Below the pieces are notes generated by a model. It was not told where the DNA came from and did no database searches. It was given only the letters and a program-made list of their open reading frames with translations. From the NCBI RefSeq assembly GCF_000208745.1, contig NC_030854.1, positions 25,744,484 to 25,808,483 on the forward strand: a stretch of 64,000 nucleotides of DNA, given 5' to 3'. Source of the DNA: Theobroma cacao (taxonomy: Eukaryota; Streptophyta; Magnoliopsida; Malvales; Malvaceae). The stretch's first letter is position 1. Each line of letters opens with the position of its first letter. This document shows positions 10,539-22,806 of this stretch, piece by piece. The position numbers and the translations under genes were made by a program.

Positions 10539-11850
10539 ATGCCTCCTCGACGCGGACGCCCACCTTTCACTAGATCGGTTAGGAGGGGAAGAGGTCGTTC
10601 CCAACATCAGTCAGATACAGTAGAAAAGGAATCAGCTGCATCCACCATTCGGGCAGCACCTGCTGCTGAGCAGGCCGAGACTCCTCTACATCTTCTACCT
10701 CCTCCGCCACCTACTAGCATTCCCGCCATGCCTACTGAGGCAGCACAAGCATTGACAGCTTTCTTTACCGCAATGGCTGGTCAAGCTCAGACTGGTCAAG
10801 TTCCACCTATAGTGCCTCAAACTACTCCTTTAGTTCCACCACTAGTACAGGATGTATCCATTTCCAAGAAGCTAAAGGAGGCTAGACAGCTCAGTTGTGT
10901 GTCTTTCACGGGTGAGTTGGATACCACTGTGGCAAAGGACTAGATTAATCAGATTTCAGAGACTCTTTCTGATATGGGATTAGATGACGACATGAAGTTG
11001 ATGGTGGCTGCGAGATTATTAGAGAAGAGGGCTCGTACCTGGTGGAATTCAGTGAAGTCCCGTTCCACTACTCCTCAAACATGGTCTGACTTCCTTAGAG
11101 AATTCGATGGTCAGTATTTCACTTATTTCCATCAAAAAGAAAAGAAAAGAGAATTTTTGAGCTTGAAACAAGGAAATCTAACGGTAGAGGAGTACGAGAC
11201 TCGTTTTAATGAGTTGATGTTATATGTGCCGGATCTAGTGAAATCTGAGCAGGATCAGGCCAGCTATTTCGAGGAAGGGCTCCGTAATGAGATTAAAGAG
11301 CAGATGACAGTGACTGGTAGGGAGCCACATAAGGAGGTGGTATAGATGGCTTTACTGGCTGAGAAGCTCACGACTGAGAATAGGAAGATTCGGACTGAGT
11401 TTACAAAAAAGAGAAATTCTGGTATGTCTTCTAGTCAGCCAGTAAAAAAAGGCAAGGACTCAGCGACTTCAGGGAGCATTATTTCTGTTTCCATGACATC
11501 TCCTCGACCTCCATTTCCACTATCACAGCAGAGACCTTCGAGGTTTAGCAGATCTGCCATGACTGGTTTTGGGAAGAGTTCCGGAGGTTCTGACAGATGC
11601 AGAAATTATGGGAATTATCATGTTGGGCTGTGTAAAGAACCTGCACTATGTTTTCATTGTGGTTAGCTGAGTCATATTAGGAGTAATTGCCCACAATTAG
11701 GACGAACCAATGTAGCTACATCATCTCCACTAACTCGCACTGATATGCAGAGGAGAGATACTTCTAGGTTACCACCGAGACAGGGAGTAGCCATACGGTC
11801 TGGTGTGGAGAGTAATATCCCGACACATCCACCTTCGAGACCACAGACTC
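10539..11850 (+). pseudogene. G1 gag (interrupted by stop codons)
   Basis: Starts MPPRRGRPPFTRSVRRGRG, a basic N-terminus, followed by a Pro-rich linker and the capsid domain (LLEKRARTWWNSVKSRS, DFLREFDGQYFTYFHQKEKK, LTVEEYETRFNELM). Compared with G2, stops have arisen at 10941-10943 (TGG to TAG), 11343-11345 (CAG to TAG) and 11664-11666 (TAG in the zinc knuckle). The knuckle reads CFHCG*LSHIRSNC where G2 has CFQCGQTGHIRSNC. All these stops keep one frame, so point mutations rather than indels destroyed gag. It is not expected to make full-length Gag. Confidence 0.92.
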
Positions 11851-14800
11851 GTACCTTGACAAGAGTTTTCGCTGTGACGGAAGATGAGGCACGGGTCCGA
11901 CTTGGAGCAGTGACAGGTATTATGTCTTTATTTGATAAAGATGCTTATGTTTTGATAGATTTTGGCTCAGATAGATCTTATGTTAGTACGACATTTGCAT
12001 CAATTGCTGATAAAAACCTGTCACCATTAGAGAGAGAAATTGTAGTGCATACTCCTCTAGGAGAACAGTTGATTAGAAATACTTGTTATAGAGACTGTGG
12101 GGTAAGGGTAGGTGAGGAAGAATTTAGGAGTGACTTAATTCCTCTAGAGATCTTGGATTTTGATTTAATATTGGGTATGCACTAGTTAACTGCACATCGG
12201 GCGAATGTGGATTGTTTCCGAAAAGAAGTTATTTACGAAATTCGAAGGGAGCAGAGATTGTATTTGCATGGGAACGTCGAGTATTACCGTCCTGTGTAAT
12301 CTCGACCATCAAAGCTTCGAAATTAGTGCAAAAAGGGTATCCGACTTATTTGGCACATGTGATTGATACTTCAAAGGGGGAACCTAAGTTAGAAGATGTC
12401 CCAATAGTAAGTGAGTTTTCTAATGTATTTCCTAATGAGTTACCGGGACTGCCTCCTGATCGAGAGCTTGGGCTCCTTATTGATTTACTTTCGAGTACTG
12501 CACCTATTTCTATCCCTCCATATGGAATGGCTTCGACAGAGTTGAAGGAACTGAAAGTCCAATTGCAAGATTTGGTGGATAAAGGTTTCATTCACCCCAG
12601 CATTTCTCCTTGGGGTGCACCAGTCCTATTTGTAAAGAATAAGGATGGCACTCTTCGATTGTGTATCGATTACCGTCAACTGAACCGAGTGACCATCAAG
12701 AATAAATACCCTTTACCCCGGATAGATGATCTTTTTGATCAATTACGAGGTGTTATGGTATTCTCTAAGATTGATTTGAGATCTGGGTACTATCAGTTGA
12801 GGATTAAGGAGCAGGATGTACCCAAGACTACTTTCAAGACGCGTTATGGGCATTATGAGTTTCTGGTGATGCTGTTTGGTTTAACTAATGCCCCGACAGT
12901 TTTTATGGATCTTATGAACAGGTTGTTCCATCCATACTTGGATAATTTTGTGATAGTATTCATAGATGACATCCTGGTTTATTCGAAGAATGATATGAAC
13001 ATGCTGTCCATTTGCGCATTGTGTTACAAACTTTGCGCGAGAGGCAACTCTATGCCGATTTCTCTAAATGTGAATTCTGGTTGAAGAAAGTGATTTTCTT
13101 GGGACATGTGGTGTCCGGAGCTGGAATTTATGTCGATCCTAAGAAGATTAAGGCAATCTTGCAATGGGAGCAACCGAGAACGGTAACTGAGATTCGTAGT
13201 TTCCTTGGCTTAGCCGGTTATTACTGGAGATTTGTTCAAGGATTTTCTTTGATAGCAGCTCCTCTGACTCGTTTGACTCGTAAAGGAGTTAAGAATGAGT
13301 GGGATGATGTTTGTGAGAATCGATTTCCGGAGCTAAAGAACCGATTGACCTCTGCTCCAGTTTTAACACTTCTTATTAATGGAAAAGAATTTGTGGTATG
13401 CAGTGATGTATCTAAGTTGGGATTAGGGTGTGTGTTGATGCAGGATGATAAGGTAATAGCTTATGCTTCCCGGCAGTTCAAGAAGCACAGAACGAATTAC
13501 CCTACTCATGACTTGGAGTTAGCAGTAGTAGTCTTCGCATTGAAGATTTGGAGACATTATTTATATGGTGAGCGTTGTCGGATTTTTACTGATCATAAAA
13601 GCTTGAAATATTTGCTCAGCCAGAAAGAGCTTAATTTGAGACAGAGACAATGGTTGGAGTTGATTAAGGATTATGACTTGGTGATTGATTATCATCCGGG
13701 AAAGGCAAATGTTGTAGCGGATGCTTTAAGTCGTAAATTCTCATCTTCATTAGCAGTACTTCAGAGTTCTTATTTTTCGATATTACTTGAGATAAAATCT
13801 CTAAGGATCCAGTTGAATAATGGTGAGGATGGAACCCTACTTGCTAGTTTCGTCGTGAGACCTTCATTGTTGAATCAGATCAGAGAATTGCAAAAATCTG
13901 ATGATTGGTTGAAACAGGAAGTTCAAAAGCTGCAAGATGGAGAAACTAGTGAGTTTAGACTCAACGATGATGGTACTTTGATGCTTAGAGACCGAATTTG
14001 TGTCCCTAAGGATGATCAGTTGAGACGAGCTATTTTGGAGGAAGCTCATTCTTCCGCCTATGCTTTACATCCCGGAAGCACCAAGATGTATCAGACTATT
14101 AAAAAAAGTTATTGGTGGTCGGGTATGAAACGAGACATAGCAAAGTTTGTAGCGAAATGTCTGACATGTCAACAGATCAAGGCGGAGCATCAAAAATCGT
14201 CAGGTACTCTTCAACCTTTACCGATTCCTGAATGGAAGTGGGAACACATGACTTTGGACTTTGTATTGGGTTTGCCGCTGACACAAAGTGGGAAAGATGC
14301 TATTTGGGTGATTGTGGATAGATTGACTAAGTTTGCCCATTTCTTGGCTATCCATAGCACGTATTCTATTGAGAGGCTGGCAACACTTTATATAGATGAG
14401 GTTGTGAGATTACATGGAGTTCCAGTTTCTATTGTGTCAGATCGAGACCCTCAGTTTACTTCTCGATTTTGGCCGAAATTTCAGGAAGCTCTTGCAACTA
14501 AATTGAGATTTAGTACTGCCTTTCATCCGCAAACAGATGGTCAATCTGAGAGAACTATTCAGACCTTGGAGGATATGTTACGAGCTTGTGTCATTGACTT
14601 TATTGGGAGTTGGGACAGACACTTGCCATTGGTGGAGTTCGCGTATAATAACAGTTTTCAGTCTAGTATTAGGATGGCACCATACGAGGCTTTGTATGGA
14701 AGGAAGTGCCGAACTCTGCTCTGTTGGGATGAAGTAGGTGAGAAGAAATTGGTGAATGTGGAATTGATTGATCTGACAAATGATAAGGTCAAGGTTATCC

Positions 14801-15388
14801 GAGAGCGGTTAAAGATAGCTCAAGATAGCCAGAAGAATTATTCGGATAAACGAAGGAAAGATTTAGAGTTTGAAGTCGACGATAAAGTTTTTCTTAAGGT
14901 TTCTCCTTGGAAAGGTAATAATTTGAAAATTTCAAGTATTAAATCTTATTTGATTATACTATTGTGATAATTTGTGGTATTTATTGGATAATGAAAGGTG
15001 TGATTCGATTCGCGAAGAGGGGAAAACTCAATCCAAGATACATTGGACCCTTTCGTATCATTAAAATGATGGGCCAGTGGCTTACAGACTTGAATTACCC
15101 CTAGAGTTAGATCAGATTCATAATGTCTTCCACGTCTAGATGTTGAAAAAGTATATTCCCGATCCCTCTCACATTTTAGAGACACCTCCTATTGAGTTGC
15201 ATGAGGATTTGAAGTTCGAGGTGCAGCCTGTACGTATTCTAGATCGAAAGGATCGAGTGCTAAGGAACAAGAGCATTCCAATGGTGAAAGTATTGTGGAA
15301 GACTGCTCGAATGGAGGAGATGACATGAGAAGCCGAGGGCCAGATGAGAAACCAATATCCACATCTTTTCTTCGAATCCGGTAAGTGA
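11851..15388 (+). pseudogene. G1 pol: PR-RT-RNase H-IN-chromodomain (frameshifted)
   Basis: The protease active site reads IDFGSDRSYVS at about 11958, with the DSG serine replaced by Phe. A TAG at 12183-12185 replaces the Trp of G2's MDWLTAH. Single-base losses near 12232 and 12990 shift the frame. RT has [28 protein letters not shown] and FIDD at 12959-12970. RNase H has [20 protein letters not shown] and DHKSLKYL. Integrase has the H2C2 finger ([11 protein letters not shown] to CLTCQQIK) and a D,D,E core ([32 protein letters not shown]). The intron-like segment 14915-14997 follows SPWKG. The GPF and chromodomain parts (IPMVKVLWKTARMEEMT) follow after another 1-bp loss near 15070, with stops in the VFHV region (TAG at 15137) and at 15327. 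The element is dead as it stands. Confidence 0.9.
14915..14997 (+). other. Intron-like GT...AG segment in G1 integrase tail (83 bp)
   Basis: It begins GTAATAATTTG after TTGGAAAG and ends GGATAATGAAAG before GTGTGATTCG. Removing it joins W-K-G to V-I-R, the normal uninterrupted protein sequence of this region. It is AT-rich. G2 carries the same segment at the same codon but 84 bp long, with several internal differences. It is also bordered by the direct repeat GAAAG, so an old small insertion with a 5-bp duplication is an alternative reading. Confidence 0.55.
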
Positions 15389-15413
15389 AATTTTGAGGTC
15401 AAAATTTTATTTT

Positions 15414-15427
15414 AAGGGGGGTAGTGT
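15414..15427 (+). promoter_or_regulatory. Polypurine tract of G1
   Basis: AAGGGGGGTAG lies directly before the 3' LTR start (TGTAAAGCCC at 15428), the same as in G2. This is the plus-strand DNA primer site. Confidence 0.75.
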
Positions 15428-18421
15428 TGTAAAGCCCGACCTTATAAAATACTAGTCATGACATACATATGATGATAGCATGATTGCATGCTAGGAGAGT
15501 GTCGAAAAATTTACAAAAGTCAGTATTGTACCTAGAGGTACAGCAAAGTTGATTTAATCCTCGAACTAGATCAAATAGGAATTTTAAGGTGAGATTAAGA
15601 TCTTCACAGTCCAAGGGTGACTCAAAATGGTAATTCGGAGTTTGAGGATCAATTTGGAGTCGAATCGGAATTTTCACTATCTAAGGGCAAAATGGTCATT
15701 TGCCACTTGGGGATAAAATGGTAATTTTTAGAAAAGATTTATTTGGCCGCATTTGACTTATTGGAGTATGATTTGAGTATTGGAGTATGATTTGAGGTTT
15801 AGAAGTGAAAAATTTTAATTTCGATATAATTTAGAGTATAAGGTTAAAATGGTAATTTTGCCACTCTAGGAGCAAAATTGTAATTTTCCACCACCAGGAC
15901 AATTTTTCAGCACATGGTCTTCCTTTATCCTCATTTTTGACCTTTGACTAATCTTGTGGTGGAGATAAAATGTTTAAATTTTTAAAATTTTAAAAATAGA
16001 CCAATAAGAAAATGCCATGTGTCAAGCTTAGGATAATTTATTATTTAACTCACAAATCAGCATAAATCAGCCCATTACTCTCCAAATATTCGGCCAAGCA
16101 AGGAAGAGAGGGAAAGAAAGGAAGAACAAACCCTAGGTGAGGACTTTCAAGAGAAAAAGTGTGGAAAATCAAGGAAAACAAGTGAAAAAGGTAGGATTTT
16201 TCAACTTAAGCTTGAAATNNNNNNNNNNNNNNNNNNNNNNNNNNNNNNNNNNNNNNNNNNNNNNNNNNNNNNNNNNNNNNNNNNNNNNNNNNNNNNNNNN
16301 NNNNNNNNNNNNNNNNNNNNNNNNNNNNNNNNNNNNNNNNNNNNNNNNNNNNNNNNNNNNNNNNNNNNNNNNNNNNNNNNTTATGTTAGTATTTTTAGTT
16401 AGTTTAGCATATTTAGAAACAAAATAACAAGAAAAGAATTTATTTTCTCCCACAACCATTAATGGCCGAATTGACCATGTATTGAGTGAGGATGAGTTTA
16501 ATTTTTATTCTAGGAGAATTGGTTAAGAAATGATGAATTATGGTGTGGAAAAGTAGTAGGAAAAATCACGGTGTTAATGCACCATTATTGGCCAAAAATT
16601 TTAAGAAGAAAAGTGAAGATAGTTTTGCCAAATTTTAGGTTATTTGATTTGAATTTGGTGAATTAAGATATTGGAAAAGAATTGGAACGATTTGGAGTAA
16701 TTTGGGATTAAATTGGACGAGTTAGTAATTTAATCGGGTGATAAGATGAATTAGGCCAATACCGAGTTTAGATAGTTACCAGTGCATTTTTGCATTCCAT
16801 ATTATTCATTAATAGTCTAAATTAGTTTAATTTCAATTTAGTACCAATTTGGTGAATTTCTTGATTTTGTACTGTGTCAAGGTGGTGAGTCCTCCGATAA
16901 AGGCAAGGAAATTGCATCCGATGACCAGTAGACAGAGTGCTTCGAAAGTCTGCATTCTAGACATTGTGAGTAAACTTACTATCATTTTAATTATCTAGGG
17001 TGATTTTTAGATGATTTCATTAATTCTATGGAAAAATGGATTTAAAAAGGTAAATTTTCATGTTTTATAAATAAAGGTGTTCCAATGAAATTAAATTAAA
17101 AATTGTTTTGAAATTAATAGTGATTTTGAAAAATAGAATACACGGGACTGTTAATTGTGACAATTTGATTGTTTAAATTGATTGGCTTATGATAAATCGG
17201 GCAAGATTGACTAGTTGGCAATTGTATTGAAATACGAATTGTTTGGTTGCCTTGAAAGACTACGAATTACAAAATTGCCATATCATGTTATTGAGTTTTA
17301 TTGTATGGTGGATTATATATTAATTAATCATTGCAGTAGGGAGTTTCTGTGAATCAACCTTTTAGAGGGGCACGACAAACCCTATTATATTCTTACCTCG
17401 AACGGAGAGGCGCGTAAGGTATCTTCTGGGGTAAAGCTTAGGGTTCACTTCACGCCAAACCACCACGTGAGGGGGAACTCAGCCAATGCCAAGGAATGGC
17501 TATGTTTTCAAAACAAAAACATGATTTATGTGAAATGTGAATTTTAATAGCATTGGCGGTCTCGGTGGGATGCCTCGGCCAAGGTGTTCTTGAGAATGGA
17601 TTTATGGCATAAGCCTAATTTTTATGAGATTCATAAGCCTCTTTACGTATTTTAAATGAAATGTATTCTAATGCCGTGACCCAGTTTACGATGATTTACT
17701 TTATTATCTCCATGTACTCAACTCTAGATGTTTATGATGATGTTTGTTTACTCATTGGGATTTTATAATCTCACCACCCTCCTTTCCCCCCATTTCAGGT
17801 TCAGTATAGACTGTAGATGGCTGATCTCATTGAGGACTACCGTTGGATCTACATTTTCCAAACCGTAGGTTCACAGTCCTCTTTACTTTTATTTATTCGG
17901 GGGCCCTCTTGTTATTGTAAATTAAATTAAATATTTTGGCTTACTGTATTACAGTATGTATAAATTTATTTAGCTTTTACACTATAAAAATTATTCACGT
18001 ATAACTCTATAAATATTGTTTTATAAGAAAATAGAATATTTTACTTAATATTTCTTTTATTTTCTTATTATATTCAAATAACCATAATTTCTTTTTAAAT
18101 GAAGATTTTAGACTTTTAAACTCATTTTGAATATGAATTATGTGTTTTGTACTTGTATATTACGTTTTAGCCAATTTCAAAATTTTATAGAAAAATGACC
18201 AAAATACCCCTGTGAGACGAAAATTAATATTTTATTTGTTTTTAGTTGGAAACAGTTTAAAATCTTTTAGAACACAATATTTGATAATGGTTGCTCACAA
18301 GGGAAATGAGAAACTGATAGTAAAGCCTTGCGAGGTTTTGGGTTGACATTCCGGGCAATAAGTGTCTACCGAGACACCGCGGTGGTTGTCACGGGCTCGA
18401 GGGGAGTACCAGGTCGTGACA
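15428..18421 (+). mobile_element. 3' LTR of G1 (contains assembly gap)
   Basis: Starts TGTAAAGCCCGACC after the PPT and ends GGTCGTGACA. Its last ~620 bp match the truncated 5' LTR at 9734 closely. The upstream part is clearly more diverged from G2 than the 3' end is. A run of N (16219-16380) interrupts it; the apparent reading frames across that run are artefacts. The flank after it (ACATG) cannot be paired because the 5' border is lost. Confidence 0.88.
16219..16380. other. Assembly gap (162 N)
   Basis: A run of unresolved bases inside the G1 3' LTR. Its real length is unknown. Confidence 0.99.
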
Positions 18422-19480
18422 ACATGTGTGGGAATTGACTAGCTCTAGTAATTTTAGTGACCTAAAGATAATAAGTTACAAAAGTTGTGTTAAATTCTCA
18501 TGACCATTCTTACGTGAAAGGTTCTCTAATTATATGTTATGCATTCAACCTAAAAGCATTTAGATGATGATCTGATTGGACTCTTTGATTTTTCTCATTT
18601 ATGATTTTGTAGTATTTTATTTATCCAATTTATTCTAATTAAGTTATATTGTTTAAATATTTAATTACTCTTTTTTGTGCAAATAACAAAATGGCCACCA
18701 TTGAGATTTTGACTAAGTCAAACTTCAAGAAATGGAAAAGCAATGTGGAGTTTGCCATTATGAAAATAGACATAGATCTAGTTATGAAAGTAAATAAATA
18801 TGCAAAACCTAATACTTAAAGTTTTAAGAATTATAAAAAAGCCTCTGAGGCATGGGAGAGATTTGGAAAATTGTATCTACTTTTTGGAGGTCTGTTCCTA
18901 TACACCCATTAAGAGGACTTTTTGATACCACTAATGTAAAGGAGTTTTTAATCACAATAACACTTAGGATTAAAGTGTCAACAAATATTGAAATTAACAC
19001 TTTTTTTAAAGGACGTTAATCCATGAGTTATTATGGAATAAGAAGAATTTAGGGAGTACATCATTATGACAGTCTACTAAACATAATACTCCTAAACAAG
19101 TTAAGATAAAAAGGAAAAACTCGATCAATTTGTTAGTGTAAGGAATTTAAAAGTTGTAACTTCAATGTTTATATTGCAAGAAAATGGGACTTAAGAAATA
19201 AGAATGTTTGAAATATAAAACTTGACTAAAGAAACTTGAGCATGAAGGTAACTCCTTGATTCTTGTTATACATGAATCCAACTTAATTGAAAGCCTTCTC
19301 TAGTTTTTAATAGCTAGAAAATGATACAACTAATCAATTTGCTTTATAAGGATTCATAAACAAGAAGAAACCAAATAAGAAAGAGTTTAAACTCCTGGTT
19401 GGCAACAATATAGACATGGAAGTTAAGCTTGCAGAACCAATTTGCTGAATTTAAGTACTAGTAGTACACTTTGATTGAAA
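18422..19480 (+). pseudogene. Decayed Ty1/copia gag remnant
   Basis: From the ATG at 18691 the translation starts MATIEILTKSNFKKWKSNVE, which matches the 'L...NY.KWK.DIE' opening of plant copia gag proteins. Stops and frameshifts appear after about 45 codons. Near 19160-19215 a decayed zinc-knuckle-like stretch (C-Y-C-K-K-M-G-L-K-K...C) is visible, and near 19380-19440 a protease-region-like stretch (EFKLLVGNNIDMEVKLAEPIC). 18422-18690 is AT-rich sequence in the leader position with no PBS or LTR I can identify. It is too decayed to assign a lineage. Confidence 0.5.
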
Positions 19481-19674
19481 AACACTTTTTATATATGTAC
19501 CATCATTTAGATGGAGTTTAAATTTTGTTTTTGCATTACTACTGGTTATATTTTTGAAATAAAGAATTAAATTATTAAGATATTAACAAGTGTTCTTGCT
19601 TTTCCAATGTTATTTGTCACACGAATTATATAGAATGTGTTTAATTCCTACTAAATATTTTTGTCACTTTATAT

Positions 19675-19995
19675 AATGTTGAAAGAGTTGTCACATGGAT
19701 TCATGTCTTTTTACATGCCAACTTGAGTAGATCTTTTTGGCAAGATATTTGTCCATGGATGTTTATTTCTTTACATTCTTGGCTAGTTGGTCTCAACTTT
19801 TGGGGTCATTTTCTTTTAAGAGCAAAGCATATGGGAGTTTTTTATTATACTTGCATGAGTGTTAGTTAGGTTCTTTACACAATCGGAATAGAAGCTTACA
19901 TGATCAAACACATAGTTTAGTGAGAAATGGAGGAAGCAATAAGGCATGTGCAAACTTCATCAACTATTCCTATCATTGGAATCCTTTTACCCTTA
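19675..19995 (+). pseudogene. LINE-type zf-RVT region, first half of a split pseudogene
   Basis: The translation ERVVTWIHVFLHANLSRSFW then QDICPWMF...SWLVGLNFWG resembles the zinc-binding zf-RVT segment at the end of plant non-LTR reverse transcriptases (His-Val-Phe-Leu-His, then FW). It runs with frameshifts to W-N-P-F-T at 19980-19992, where a TIR element was inserted. The reading continues at 22807 as LNVFNVNVDAAFF, the beginning of an RNase H-like (RVT_3) domain. The assignment is from motif pattern only. Confidence 0.45.
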
Positions 19996-21327
19996 AGAGG
20001 CGGTTGGTATGTGGAGAGTGAATCACTTTACAGGGATTTTAATTAATGGGAAGGACTTTGCACCGTTTGGTATGTGAAGTTGTTGGGAATGTAACTTTAC
20101 ATTGGTATCAAATTGAACCCATGAGAAGGAAAGTGATTCCCTTTTGAATTGGAAGGAATGTTACTTTCCCTTGATTGAGGGAAAGTAAATTGGACCAAAA
20201 TGACAAAAATGTTGGGATGAGCCTTGCAGCCAATTGGGATTGGTTAAGGCTTGATTCCAATCATGCAACAGTATCATTCATATTGAATGATTAGAGGTTT
20301 TCCTTCATCAATAAGACATCAATTATAATGAGTTATAAGTCTAATTGGATGAAGTCCATGAGATTAATATACCTTGCAAGGAAACTATAATGGGTTGCAG
20401 TTATAAGATTCTTATGCATAAAGCATAATCTCAAAATGTTCGTGGTCAATGTATCATTGAGACTGGGCATCAATGATGCTTAGAGATTGGTATGTTCTAT
20501 GTTCCTTACTTTGGAAGAAAGCAATCGATCTCAAGATTGAAGTATAGAGATACTTGGAACTAGAATATAGGTGCTTGCCTAGGAGAGCAATTTCATTGAA
20601 CATGACCCGCCATGAGAAGTGTATTTGGTAATACACTCTAGTGTTTATGCAACACTTCTCATGTATCAGTTGTGTAAATACTCCCTAGACTTGAGACACC
20701 AGGTTGTTTTATGTGTGGAGTGTTATGCTTTGATTCATCCCCATGGGTGCCTAACCAAGGATGCAAAATAGGATTTTTTTGGGTATAGTATGAAGCATGT
20801 GAAGGTAAATGAGTGTTCAAGATAAAAATCATCACCTCAAGTGTGTTAGAGGACATATCCTATTAGTTCTTAGTTAACATTAGCTTATTGAAGTCCTTGG
20901 CCAAGGCGACATGGAGATTATGAAAAAGGATTCATAACTTTCTATAAAGCTAATGCTATAATTGCAGGAACAAATATGGAGGTCAAAAAGAGTAGACACT
21001 GTACCAAGCTCTTATCATCTCCGGGATATATGATGAAGGAATGAATTACACTAATATACTGTACACTGAAAGGTTGTCAAAGAACCCTTTGACTCTCCCA
21101 ACAATTGGGTGGCCATAATGCATTGCTAGATGCCAATCTTGGTCTATGGAAATGATATAAATTAATTGATTGAAATTTATATTAATCAATTAAGTCATTA
21201 ATCAATTCCATTGCCAACATGTTGGGAACCTAATGGGTCACACACAATGATTGTATTTGAATTAAATTGAGAGAGTTATGATTTAAGTTAGACTTAAATC
21301 ACATGCTAAGTAATCAACTTCTATAAA

Positions 21328-21497
21328 CTTAATTAAACTCTTTTAATTAAGTTTTAGGCATAATTATAAATAACTATAATTATAAGCCCTTGATTGCAAA
21401 ATATAAAGGAAATTAATTTTGATTTTAATTTTCAAGGACTTAATTAAAAGAGTTTAATTAAGTAATGGGCCCAATATTATAATGTGTTATAATATTG
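21328..21497 (+). repeat. Inverted repeats upstream of the solo-LTR TATA box
   Basis: The 24-bp arm 21328-21351 is the exact reverse complement of 21439-21462, and each arm is itself nearly palindromic (CTTAATTAA...TTAATTAAG). Next to it 21472-21497 is a perfect 11-bp inverted repeat with a 4-base loop (CAATATTATAA-TGTG-TTATAATATTG). The TATA box follows about 40 bp later. Confidence 0.85.
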
Positions 21498-21534
21498 AGG
21501 GCTTAATTGCAAAATTGAAGTTATTTTAACCTAA

Positions 21535-21543
21535 CTATATAAG
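21535..21543 (+). promoter_or_regulatory. TATA box of the copia solo LTR
   Basis: CTATATAAG, about two-thirds into the LTR and just after the inverted repeats. It is a probable U3 core promoter. Confidence 0.5.
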
Positions 21544-22806
21544 TCACCTTTTAACTATTTTCATATGAGAGTTTTTCACAATTGAAGAAAACGAGTTTTT
21601 GTCAGAAAAGAAAAACATTTTCTTCTTTGCCACCACTCCCTTTGTGTGAAAGAGAAATTTGCTTATGAAGCAATTTTTAAGAAAGGTTTGGCTAAGATTG
21701 TGAAAAAGAAGAAAAGGGCAATTGTTGTCCTTTTTGCTAGCACAAAATATAGTTAAAAACTCCTTCCTTTGTTGAAGGTTCAAGTGCAATCGTGTGTACT
21801 ACCATTGGAGGCCAAGCACTTGATTGGCTAGGGTTTTTGCTCCTTGTGGTGTTCGCGGGATTGCTTCGGAAAGTGCCATCGTGATTACAAAATTACATGG
21901 CAAGGTAACTTTCTAAATAATAATTTATTTTGTGCTTTTATGTGTTAAATATCACCAAGGTGATCCATGGGTGGAGGCATGTCTTGATTGTTTAGTTATA
22001 AATTTTAATTTTCTTTCCACTGCGTATTTTGAGCATGCCGTTCATAGCCATCCCATCAAAAAAGCCCCACAAGCTGAACTTTTTCGAGAAGAGAAGGGGC
22101 ACCATTTGAATCTAGTGATGGGAGCAAGGACGAAGGAGAAAGAAAAAGGACGAAAAGAAGAAGAACCCATCACTAGAGTGCAAGGAGGAATGAGAGAAAA
22201 AAAAAGAAAAAAAAAGGAAGAAGAGCCCATCACTAGAGAGTAATAAGGAATGAGAGAAGAAAAAGAAAAAAAAAAGGAAAAGTCCATTAGAAAGGACGAT
22301 GGGTGCAAGAAGAAATAAGAGAAAAAAATGAAAGAAAGAAAAAAAAAAGAAAAGGGTGGATTGTGTGGCAATTTAACTAATTAATTAATATTTTTATAAA
22401 ATAATTTAAATTAATGAATTTAATTCTTTAAAATTTAATTAATTTATTAAAAATAAATATTTAATAATTTTACTTTTTTAATATTAAATAATTAGTATTA
22501 AAATATTATGTTTTTATACAATTATTTATTATTTTAAGAAATAAAGTTGAAAAAATAAAAAAAATTCATTAAAAAAGAATATAGGTTATTCAAATGTATA
22601 TTTTCATACATAAGGATAATTTTGTAAATTTATCCTACATTCCCAGTAAAGTGCTTCTAAACCAAACACTACAATGTAATCACATTTTTAACAATCATCA
22701 CTTTCCCATGTTATACCAAACGCTACAAAATTATCTTCCCAGCAATAATATTCCCAGCAATCACATACCTAGTAATCACACTTCTAGTAAAATACCAAAC
22801 ACAACC

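Larger units (their letters stand above)
9734..18421 (+). mobile_element. G1: Tekay (Del) chromovirus, 5' LTR truncated, decayed coding region
   Basis: The layout is a truncated 5' LTR (9734-10357), PBS, gag-pol with stops and frameshifts (10539-15388), PPT and 3' LTR (15428-18421, with an assembly gap). Domain order gag-PR-RT-RH-IN-chromodomain and the protein motifs place it in Ty3/gypsy chromoviruses, Tekay/Del type. The left end is not a normal TG terminus: about 2.4 kb of LTR is missing and the junction shares TCAGG between the Athila protease and the LTR. No target duplication can be checked because of this deletion. Confidence 0.88.
20210..22058 (+). mobile_element. Copia-type solo LTR, TSD AAAAA
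   Basis: It starts TGTTGGGATG and ends CATCCCATCA, so the termini are inverted repeats with one mismatch and TG/CA ends. AAAAA lies directly on both sides (20205-20209 and 22059-22063). Length is 1849 bp. A TATA box CTATATAAG lies at 21535, and the end CTGCGTATTTTGAGCATG at 22018-22036 resembles the end of several plant copia LTRs. There is no PBS or coding region. Large inverted repeats stand upstream of the TATA box. Confidence 0.82.
19996..22806. mobile_element. TIR element (PIF/Harbinger-like), TSD TTA, with nested solo LTR
   Basis: TTA flanks both ends (19993-19995 and 22807-22809). The ends read AGAGGCGGTTGGTAT and ATACCAAACACAACC, imperfect inverted repeats related to the MITE at 1245. 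Second TIR-like copies lie just inside: CACCGTTTGGTATG at 20061 and ATACCAAACGCTAC at 22713, with another ACCAAACACT at 22661. About 960 bp is native sequence; the rest is the solo LTR 20210-22058. The right arm holds purine-rich tandem repeats (22110-22360, units containing CCCATCACTAGAG). No transposase is visible. Confidence 0.65.

Noticed and set aside
16137..16459. Frames on both strands across 16219-16380
   Set aside because: They run through a block of N and are artefacts of translating unknown bases.
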